Assembly: GCA_032358255.1 (NCBI GenBank)
Contig: JAULBX010004555.1
Coordinates: forward strand, 3,280-67,279
Source of the DNA: Heterotrichella gracilis
Taxonomy: Eukaryota; Sar; Xanthophyceae; Tribonematales; Xanthonemataceae
Length of the DNA: 64,000 bases
Reading direction: 5' to 3'
Shown here: in pieces, positions 55,901 to 64,000 of the stretch
Layout: every line of letters begins with the position of its first letter
How positions within the stretch are numbered: position 1 is the first letter of the stretch
Position numbers and translations under genes: made by a program
The notes under the pieces: model-generated
What the model was told of the DNA's origin: nothing
The model's input: only the letters and a program-made list of their open reading frames with translations
Database searches by the model: none

Positions 55901-58900
55901 AACAGAGTTTCCCTTTTTCGAATCTAGTGGTGCGCACAGCCACTTCATTGGGTTGCGCACGCTGCAGGGGGGTGGGGGTGTGAGTGGGAGGGGGTTTGGG
56001 GGTTTGGGGGGATTTTCCAGTTGTACATCACCGCATGTACAATTGACGAGATGCGCTGCAACGGAAATAGCTGCATGTCACGGCTTTCATGTCAACCGCC
56101 AACCTGCCTTAGGTCGCCGCCGCATGCTTGCGCTCGACTAACCAAATGCCAACAGTATGTTCACCTGTGACTGCACTGCACTGCATGGAACTGTGGCGCA
56201 TTTCAAACCCATAACTAAAGATGTGACTGTACTTGGACTGTGACTCACCGCTTGGCCAGTGCAGGCGACACACGCTGCAGGGGTATGGCGGCCCCCTTGG
56301 TCACAGCCGCACGCTTGAGCTCAACAATCCCGTCCGCCTCGCGCACCGCGTCCGACCTGACGTCAACCAGGAGTGAGGACTCGGCCTGCGGGTGGAGGTG
56401 GGTGGGGGGTGGAGGGAGTGGTAAAGTAGTGATGGGGACGGAGGGGTGTGGGGGTGTGCGCCGGGAGTGGGGGATCAGTGTTGGGGATGGGAGGCGGTGA
56501 GGGAGGGTGGGTCACGGAAATGGCGAAGGGAATGTAGCGGTGCACTGCGTCTGACCTTAAGTCAACCAGGAGTGAGGACTTCGCCTGCAGGTGAGGGTGG
56601 GGTGGCCCCCGGGTGGGGGGTTGGGGGGAGTGGTGGGTAGTGATGGGGACGGAGGGGTATGGGGTGTGCGTGGGGAGTGGGGGATGGGATGGTGTGACGG
56701 GTAGGTGGTGGTGTACCGCGCCTGAAACCTTATACCCTTGAAACCCTAAACCCTAAACATAAAACCCTAAACTCTGAAGTGACATCTACCGGGAGGACTC
56801 AGCCAGCGCGTGGGCCTGGGGGGAGTAGACATTAGCGCCGGGGATGGTGTGTGTGCGTGGAGTAAAACAAGCACGGTGACTGATCTGATTGGGGTCTGCC
56901 AATTAGGGTATGCTCATGTTATGGTATAGGATGTAGGGTAACTCATATGCCGGTGGGGTGGATGGGGGTGGTGCACAAGCACTAACCACTGGTTGGGCCG
57001 TGGATCAAACTCCAAATTCCACCCCCTTCCAGCAACACTCGCTACGCTTCAACGCCAGTCACTCACCTGGAGTGCCGCCAGCGCCTGCACAGGCGACAGC
57101 TTGCCCGCATAGCCCCCGTACAGCGATTGGTACAGCCACCACGAGGGTATGCCCACAGCCAGACCGGCCACCAGCGCGGTTGCACCGGGGTTGGCTGCTG
57201 CGGCGGCACCGATGGCCTTGGCGGCGGGTGCGGCTGTGGTGAGGGCGTCCTGGTGGGGGGTGGGGGTGGGGGGTAAGGGGGAGGTGGGTGAAGGGAGGTG
57301 GGTGTGTATGTGGTGGGTCGACAGGTGGCGTGGGTTGTGGTGTGTTGGGCTTATGTGCGTATGAGGTACTCAACATGTATGCATGTCCATCTGATGCTCG
57401 GGTTCTTGAAATACACTGTGATGCGGTATACTATGGATCAGGTGCGTACTATCACCACCAGATTGACTATGATGCCTACAACCTTGCTCTCACTTAGAGA
57501 GGTCCTGACGGTTCGTGATACACGCCTGACGTCATTGATTCCAATGCCCCGCTCACGCATTAATACAGTGCGTGCTTCCATATCCAGTGCTCCTGAATAC
57601 GTACATATAATGAATGATACCCACATGCACACACATATACCCCATTGGTCACATGGCACCCTAAGCAAGGGTATTGCATCCTCACCTGTACCGGCCCCGG
57701 CAGTGCGTTGTACACGCCTGACGTCGTTGACTCCACAGCCCCGCTCACGCTTTCTGACACACCCGCCACAGCCGATTGCACAGCAGAAACCTACATGCGA
57801 CAACAATTATTAGGGTATAGGTTTACGATATAGGGCTGAGGGTTGTTGTGGTTGAAAGAAGTAGAAAGGAGAGGGAGGGAGGCATACATGGGGCTTTAGG
57901 GCTTCCAGACACCAAACCCTACACATACCCGCACCAGCTGCTTGCACAACAGCAACATGCATCCTTGAGGGCTCATTCACCCTAGCTAAGGGTTTAGGCT
58001 TCAGGGAAGCTCACGCACCGCGCCGGACACCCACTCCTGCAGTGCCTTCAGCTCCACCCCCACCTCCTGCCTCGAACCCTCCAAAACCCCCCAAACCCCG
58101 CTCACAATTGCCCCCTGGTTCGTCACACAGACTGAAAAGCCAGACACGACCTAGCCATGGGTTTCCTGTCCCAAGGGTTTTAGGGTTTCCCACGCACCGC
58201 GCCCGACACGCCCTCCTGCAGCGCCTTCAGCTCCACCCCCACCTCCTCCCTCAAACCCTCGGCGAACCCCGAAACCCCGCTCACAATCGCCTCCTGGGTC
58301 TTCGCCACCGACTCACTAGCCCCCGACACAGCCGATGACACTGCACCCGTCACTGCTCCAGTAGCATCCCCTAGGGTTTCCTGGGTTTTTGCCACAGATT
58401 GGCTGGCCCCAGACATGGCGGAGGAGAGCGCCTGGGAGGCGGCGTCGCTGGCGCCCCCTAGGGTTTCTTTCACGTTGTCGCCCGCCCCTGTGAGGGAGGT
58501 GGTGAGGTCCGAGGGGGCGTCTGGTGAAGGAGGGAGGGTAGGGGTGTCAGTTGGCTGGGTGCGGAATGGGGGTGGGTGGCACTTTGGGGCCGGGACCTCA
58601 GGACTAAAATGCATTACGTTTCCCCTGCCTATCTTCACATGTTCACCTAACCTCCCGCAACCCACATGGGATTTCCCGCAGGCTGCCACCTGGCACCTCT
58701 GGAATCAATGGGGAACGTGACACCTGGCGCAAGCTCAAGCCCCAACAGGGGGACAACAACATCCTTCATACAAAAAACCTACATCATATGCAAACCAGGC
58801 CAAGAGTACAATCTTCACATGCCCAGCCACCCTGAAATATCCACCTGTTACCCATCATGTCCCACCTGGGATTTCCGGCAGGCTGCCACCTGGCACCTCT

Positions 58901-61900
58901 GGAATCAACGGTGTGGTGACATCTGGCGCAAGCTCCAGCAAGGGCTTGGGTGTGGGTGTGGGGATATCCACAGGGGCAGGAGTGGGTACTGGGGCGGGGG
59001 TGGGGATGGTGGCTTCCACCGGGGGAGGAGTGGGTACTGACGCAGGGGGTGGTGTGGTGGCCTCCACCGAGGGAGGAGTGGGTACTGGTGCAGGGGTGGG
59101 GATATCCACAGGCGCAGGAGTGGGTACTGGTGCAGGGGTGGGTGCGGCGGCTTCCACCGGTGGAGGAGTGGGTACTGGTGCAGGGGTGGGGGTGGCAGCT
59201 TCCACCGGAGAGGGAGTGGGTACTTCCACAGGCGCGGGTGGTGGTGGTGCGGTGGTGGGGGTGGGGGCGCTTTCCACTGCCGGTGCTTTCACCGCTTCCT
59301 GTGCCGGTCCTCTGTTGAGTGCAGAGGTGAGGGCGGTGAAGCTGTTCTTGACCTGCGAGCCAATTTGCTGGTTTAGGGTTTGCCGTTTAGGGATTAAGGA
59401 GAGTGCACAGCTGTGCGAACCGCAGTGCGCTGTGTAGCCAGGGGCACTCAGATGATCTGGAGATATTTGATTCGGGCCCAGTGTCCTTTGCAGCTCAGCA
59501 CAGCACCCAGTCTCCCCTCCAGTCTTCCAGGCGGATGCCATCCACCTAGAAATGCCATATGCTTCCACATGGGGGCATAGAGTCATATGCCCTCCTATGG
59601 GGCTGATATAGAGTCATGTGCACCAGTGGCAATTAGTACCCCTATGATGCATCCCACCCAAACCCTGCGAGCATGCCATCGCAACCATAAAGTGCATGCC
59701 CCCAAAACCCTACCTGTGACGTCAGCTCAGCTGCAGCCTCCAGGGTATCCTCCACCGCATCCCCAATTGCCTCGGTGGCCCCACTCACAGCAGCGCCCAG
59801 GGCCTCACTGGTGCCGCTCACCGCACCGCTCAGGGCATCTGGCACCTGGAGGGGGCAGCGTTCAGGGTTTTGGTTCCAGGCACTAGGAGTGAAAAGAGAT
59901 TCTTTTTTCCAACAAATTCCTTTGACATGGCAGACTTTCTGTTTTTATAAAAGGCTTTTGTTGGCATACAGCTCTGGCTGTACTGCTAAAAAGCATGCAA
60001 TCAACTTCTGAACTCAACCACAGGGCCTGGGTCTTACAAGGGTTATTACCTGTGACAATCCCGACTTGGGTCCGCCTGGGAGGTCTGGGAGCGATGGCGG
60101 CTCATAGGGCAGGGCAGGGGGCTCCGCGATGTAATCTGAAACCAAGGGGAGGGAAGGGGGGTTGCAATGTAATATGGGGAGGGAAGGGGCGCAGCCCTAA
60201 ACCCTAAACAGCTGCGACGGCGTAACGCTGGACGGTTCCAGCGATCAACCCTTAACCCCAAACCCTGTGGTGTTATGTGGCGCCAGCTGTCCTCACCACC
60301 ATGCACAGGGGTGCAGGAATTTCATGGGGCATTTCCTTTGCTGCCTGGCCACATTTGGTCGGCAGCTGGCTATAGCCTTACCCAGGGGACGGGCGCACCC
60401 CTACAATCCCTGCACATGGCCATAAGGCAGTACTGGAGAAAAACTGTTCCAATCACTCCCTGAGGGCCCTTTGCAGGTGACACAGGGTTGTGTGCGTCCC
60501 TTGCCTGTTTTCACCTAGATCAACTATGGCCAGACATCATTGAAAGGCAGGTCCCGGAGCATGGGCTGCGCTGGGTTGGACACCTGGGGCATACCACAAG
60601 ATGATAGCCTGTCCAAATGCATGCGGATTGGTAAAAGAAACTCTGAAAAATGGCGTACACAACACCGTGAACCCTACTGCCCCACCTGGAGTGCTCACTG
60701 CCAATGTTGCTGGCATGCATGCAAGGGTAATGAAATAACATTGGGTCCTCTTATTATCGAATCACCCCTGACGCATGTACCCAAGTTGGCCACAAAGAGC
60801 AAGTTGGACCACAAAATACCAGAAAACATGCAGCTTCTGCAGCAACAAAACCCTACACCCCAACCAAACCCTACAATTCCCTAACCAGCTCCTTTGAACC
60901 TCACCACCGCACCTTCAATTCTACACCAAAAACACCAAAACCCCACCTGGAATCGCCACCCCTTGTTGTGAAGCGCTCCTGACTCACACATAATCCACTC
61001 CGGCACATTCTAACCCCACACCCCGCACCACGAAACCCTAGCACCCCCCCCTCCACGACCGCTTTTCTGTCTGTACCTCTGACCCGCACCTCACTCGCGT
61101 ACTTAACACATGTATCCCACAGTTGCCCCACCTGGGATTGCCACCTGGACGCTCCTGTCCCCTTGGTAGGCTCCTTGAGGACCCCTGACTCCCCAAACCC
61201 TTCACCCCAACACAAACCCTAAAGTGACTATAACAAGCTCCTCTGAACCTCAAAGCTTATCCAAAAAACACCTAAAACCCCACCTGGGATCGCCACCCTG
61301 GACGCCCCTGTCCCCTTGGTAGGCTCCTTGAGGACCCCTGACTCGCGCATGATTTCTTCCAGCACATTGCGCACCCCCGTGGTGGCCTGCAAGGGGGACA
61401 GATACATGGTAAATGCACAAAGAACGGGAGGAAAACGACAGGCATGTCGAACCCCAGTCATGGCCTGAGTGAGGAGGCCATGGGTATGGGGCTTAGGGAG
61501 ACACCGTGGGTGTGCATACAAGGGGAGGGAAACACTGCAAATGCTGTGCGCTAACACATCCCTGGCCCCAGTAATGGCCTGCAATTGGGAGGCATAATCT
61601 GTAAATGCAGAAAATCTGGAAGTGGACCTATGATCTAAACCCCCCAGGTAAACAAATCCAATGCACAACTGCATGAGGGCTTGCGTGGTGCAGATGTAGG
61701 GTATTGATCAGGAGCAAAGGGCTTTGCAGGTCCCTACCTCCTTTGCTGCCTTGGTTGTCTCCTCCAGTGACGTCCCCGACGCCTGTGATGCAGCCTCTGC
61801 CACCTTGCTGCCACCTGGCATGGCCACACAGCCGATTACATCAAACCTTAGCGCAGGCAACTCAAAATCCTAGTGCATGCACGCCACCTTGCTGCCAACC

Positions 61901-62531
61901 GGCACAGCCACAAACCCTAGTCACAGGCGGAATCAAACCCTAGCGCAGGCAATGCCAACCCTGGTGCGTATCTACCCTGCCTCTGCCACCTTGCTGCCAC
62001 CTGGCATAGCCACAAACCTTGATACATGCAGCACAAGGGTTTACAGCAGGCAAGGCAACCCCCTACTGCATGCCTGCCACCGCCGCCACCTGGCACAACA
62101 GCAAACCCTAAAATAAGCAGCACCCAACCCTTGCGAGGGCAGTGCTACATGCAGAACAAAACCCTTGCCCAAGCTGTAAAAACCCTAATGCAGGGTGCTT
62201 CACTTCATCCGAAACCGCTGCTGACCCGCCCTTGACGCGTCTTGAAGCAGGGAGTGCATGCAAACCCTAGTGCCCTCGATAAAACTTTAGTGCTGGCGTG
62301 GCCTAAAGAGGGCATTGTTGTTGCCCTAAGGATGAAGTTGTTTCCCCTGCATACCTTGCTTGCCTGCCGCTTTCACTTCGTCCGACACCGCTGCTGGCAC
62401 GTCCTTGATGGCATCCTGAAGCAGTGATGACAGGTCGGAGGTCCACTCAGTGATAGGGGCCGTGGGTGGCGCCTCAGCCACCGCCTCAGTCGCTTCTACA
62501 GCCGCTGACACCCGCAACCGCCTGCCAGCAC
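52942..62531 (-). CDS. CAS: Calcium-sensing receptor, thylakoid (CAS), 5' end unresolved
   Basis: Thylakoid membrane protein of chloroplast calcium signalling, photoacclimation and, in algae, the CO2-concentrating mechanism. Exons: 62,355-62,531; 61,738-61,814; 61,284-61,386; 60,050-60,135; 59,714-59,845; 58,866-59,352 (or from 58,890); 58,198-58,520; 57,686-57,790; 57,067-57,249; 56,249-56,385; 55,601-55,703; 54,416-54,628; 53,478-53,645; 52,942-53,193. They give 847 aa in phase. The first exon, with the transit peptide, was not found. Order: Ala/Glu helices; a Pro-Thr-Ala-Val repeat tract; amphipathic SGA...SVAKTQE repeats; a membrane helix and YGGYAGKLSPVQAL, as in plant CAS; a rhodanese fold (LLVDVRSDAVREADG, KLIILDTQGENSVKIAR, VFVIEGGFRAWVDSGL) without the catalytic Cys, as in CAS; a second hydrophobic segment; and a Ser/Pro tail. 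It is much longer than plant CAS (about 390 aa). Confidence 0.88.
53250..53400. repeat. Two echoes of exon 53,478-53,645 end
   Basis: tctgtgggctgtcaaactct and neighbours at about 53,255-53,295 and 53,333-53,395 copy the exon end with increasing divergence. Confidence 0.85.
53705..53822. repeat. Inverted copy of the CAS rhodanese exon end
   Basis: This stretch encodes TDGGIDYTAGALEVLADD on the plus strand, opposite to the gene. It is about 115 bp of exon 54,416-54,628 in reverse orientation, the only clear inverted exon copy in the window. Confidence 0.93.
54070..54345. repeat. Two direct echoes of the rhodanese exon end
   Basis: 54,070-54,170 and 54,250-54,345 repeat gagcccctccaggaacaccg and the following exon sequence. 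Confidence 0.9.
54849..55600. repeat. Five-copy tandem echo array of a CAS exon end with donor site
   Basis: Copies of the last 70 bp of exon 55,601-55,703 plus donor start at 54,855, 55,007, 55,164, 55,317 and 55,448, at about 130-157 bp spacing. The spacer gatttagagttcagtgctta is shared. Each copy keeps an intact exon|GTGAGC junction. Confidence 0.96.
55790..55978. repeat. Two echoes of CAS exon 55,601-55,703 start
   Basis: cacagccaactcatcggggg at 55,797 and a decayed version at 55,935 repeat the exon start and gcgcacgctgcagg acceptor. Confidence 0.92.
56540..56815. repeat. Echoes of CAS exon 56,249-56,385 start
   Basis: 56,540-56,600 copies gtcaaccaggagtgaggact and the acceptor. About 56,780-56,815 is a remnant. 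Confidence 0.83.
57500..57560. repeat. Echo of CAS exon 57,686-57,790 part
   Basis: acacgcctgacgtcattgat and the next 20 bp match the exon at 57,713-57,760. Confidence 0.85.
58010..58118. repeat. Echo of CAS exon 58,198-58,520 end
   Basis: About 100 bp, from the cacgcaccgcgcc donor edge through the exon end, is repeated with roughly 15% change. Confidence 0.93.
58660..58715. repeat. Echo of the Pro-rich CAS exon end
   Basis: gggatttcccgcaggctgcc and following sequence repeat 58,866-58,910. Confidence 0.92.
58945..59235 (-). repeat. CAS: Coding minisatellite: Pro-Thr-Ala-Val repeats in CAS
   Basis: Tandem units of about 48-60 bp encode PVPTPAPV-type repeats (VEATTP, VDIPTP variants). They remain in frame, so this is a protein repeat tract and not an echo. 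Confidence 0.9.
60940..61200. repeat. Two echoes of CAS exon 61,284-61,386 end
   Basis: 61,127-61,195 repeats ccttggtaggctccttgagg and its donor. 60,943-60,985 is a shorter, older copy. Confidence 0.9.
61875..62240. repeat. Echoes of two CAS exon edges
   Basis: The ccaccttgctgccacctggc acceptor block of exon 61,738-61,814 recurs at about 61,884, 61,987 and 62,078. 62,193-62,240 copies part of exon 62,355-62,531 (cacttcatccgaaaccgctg). Confidence 0.85.
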
Positions 62532-63836
62532 CTGTAGAAGTAGTGGGGTGGTCAGGGGTTGGTGTAGGGTTTGCCAGGGTAATGCAGTTGGGTGGAAGGG
62601 TTTAAGGCTGGAATGTATGCGCTTGTCGTGCAACCGCGTGGCAGCATCTGGAAGGGTTGTTGGGAGCGTTCTCGCCATCTTTTCTAGACATTCTGCCGAG
62701 TGACGTAGTGCAAAAATGTGGTGCAAGGCGGTAGTGGGCGCCACCCATGGGTGCCATAGGAATGCCCCAATATGAGGCATCCACCTGGTGTGGTGTGGTG
62801 ATGGTGTGGTGCCGTGTAGTGTACAAAGCTGCGGTGGTGCAATAAGGTGGGTGTGTCCTCCATACCCCCATGATTAAACCTGGTGTGGTGTAGTGTGGTG
62901 CGTGTCCCAGCCAGTGGTGGGTGCCTCATGGTATTGCAGCAGGCAGTGCAGGGTATTCCAGAGGCCAGTACCGGAGACGTGTGTCATAAGAGTGGTCCGG
63001 GCCACCGTGTGTGATTGTGGTGTGGTGTGGTGTACAACCATGCAGTAGTGGGTGCCTCAAGAGCAATGTGGGACACAATGCGAGCAGCCAATGCCAGTGC
63101 AACCTGCTTGTTGTTCGTGTGACAACGTCAAACGCTGTGTGCCAGTTGGATGGTGCGCACACTATCATGGGTGCAGTTTGATAGTGTGGACTGGCAAGAG
63201 GTGGGTACTTTCAGTTACCTGGTCGTGCCCGCCATGTCCTTCGACTTGCAGAAGAGAAAGCCTTTGCTTCAGGCGCCCTTGCCACCTAAAGAAGAACGGA
63301 AGAAAACAGGAGGTGAATCCGTTTACACTGCGGCACACCGTTTAGGCAGTGCTACCATTGTGTACAGTACCCACCCACCCACCCACCAGATCGTCGAATG
63401 CACCACCACTACGAACGCCACGACCACGTAAGGGCTAGTGGTAACGTAGAGTCTGGAATGCGAGTATTGCAGCTACATACAGGCGCTGTTTCGGTTCGTG
63501 GCTGGCAAGGGACCATTGCAATGACTCACTATGACTCTACAACACTTGGTGGGTGGTGGTTGTGGAAGGGGAGTGCCACAAACCTGCGAGCAGCCTTGCA
63601 CGAGCTGAGCCTGCATCGTGTAACGACCCAGCTGCAGTCCACTGGTTACTGTTTGTGTGTCAGTGACAAAAGTCCCTTTCGCAGGTGGCTAGTTGCATGT
63701 GCTACAATAAAGTGAATCTAGGGGTGGTGGATAGGTGCTGACGCCTGTTGCTGGGGTTGTGGCGCCAAGCCTTGACACTTCCCTAGCAGATACTGTCAAC
63801 CAGAGAAGTCTCGGTATCGGTGGGAAAGCTTGCCTG
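62532..63836. other. Region upstream of the last resolved CAS exon
   Basis: It should contain the CAS first exon, 5' UTR and promoter, but I could not place them. 62,700-63,060 has diverged repeats of ggtggtgggtgcctca and gtggtgtggtg type. An open plus-strand stretch at 63,150-63,431 has no recognised family. Confidence 0.45.
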
Positions 63837-64000
63837 TCAAAAAGATAACAAAAGCATGTTTTTTTGGCGCCCTATCTTCGATTCATGCGATACGGTTCCA
63901 CCTCGCTTTGAGTAGTTGCAAGCAACTCCCTTGCACTTCTGGTTGACCTTTGCCACAAAGTTGGCACCAATCTCCAGCCCCAGCTCTTCTTCTTCCAACC
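63837..64000 (-). CDS. Possible C-terminal end of a neighbouring gene (partial)
   Basis: An open reading frame enters from the right edge and ends at a TGA (63,837-63,839). It begins LEEEELGLEIGANFVAKV and continues with a short Cys/Lys-rich stretch (KCKGVACNYSKRGG). The composition is protein-like, but there is no recognised family and only about 53 residues are visible. It could also be chance or a repeat fragment. Confidence 0.3.
   Translation of the reverse strand, partial: LEEEELGLEIGANFVAKVNQKCKGVACNYSKRGGTVSHESKIGRQKNMLLLSF

Noticed and set aside
5700-56775. Telomere-like runs as evidence of a chromosome end
   Set aside because: Runs are very short, scattered and in both orientations between genes and inside introns; the window is internal.
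62640-62780. Short frame MARTLPTTLPDAATRLHD as the CAS first exon
   Set aside because: It has no donor in the phase needed by exon 62,355-62,531 and shows no clear transit-peptide character.

Overview
The window looks like nuclear DNA of a chlorophyte green alga. The evidence is GC-rich coding sequence, genes of 5 to 14 short exons, starch-plastid and thylakoid proteins, a hydroxyproline-type Pro-rich wall protein, and scattered TTTAGGG/CCCTAAA motifs. I could not fix the genus. I see no rRNA, tRNA, CRISPR or recognisable autonomous transposon. There is one short assembly gap (26,411-26,420).

Layout: (1) 1-4,008, minus: 5' part of a starch-synthase-III-type gene (transit-peptide-like start, coiled coils, first CBM53-like domain), running off the left edge. 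(2) 6,947-13,123, minus: an ammonium transporter in 9 exons (525 aa). (3) 13.1-20.8 kb: gene-poor, with a cluster of four long imperfect hairpins. (4) 20,809-25,277, minus: a second ammonium transporter in 8 exons (534 aa), paralogous to the first. (5) 28,384-33,514, minus: a type I membrane protein with an N-terminal eight-cysteine lipid-transfer-like domain. (6) 37,007-42,619, plus: allantoate amidohydrolase in 12 exons (549 aa) with a signal peptide, divergent from gene 5. (7) 44,983-48,954 (probably to about 49.6 kb), minus: an RCC1-propeller / Pro-rich / root-cap-domain wall-type protein with two apparent lesions. (8) 52,942-62,531 and beyond, minus: the thylakoid calcium-sensing receptor CAS with a very long N-terminal half. 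(9) 63,837-64,000, minus: a possible 3' end of another gene. Exon joins were chosen so that every junction has GT-AG ends and the phases add up; all seven genes close this way, apart from the gaps named in their entries.

Functionally, the two ammonium transporters and allantoate amidohydrolase (which releases ammonium from purine-derived allantoate) form a loose nitrogen-supply neighbourhood. Starch synthase and CAS are chloroplast proteins, unrelated by pathway.

The most striking thing is not a gene. Nearly every intron, and several 5' and 3' flanks, carries one to five decaying tandem copies of the edge of the neighbouring exon together with its splice site. I call these 'exon echoes'. They are separated by short spacers rich in CCCTAAA-like motifs. 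One ammonium transporter has an intron that its paralog lacks, and that intron consists largely of such copies around an AG|GTGAG junction, as expected if introns here arise by tandem duplication. In the RCC1/root-cap gene, an intact echo lies upstream of a terminal exon that carries a stop, and splicing could in principle bypass the stop.
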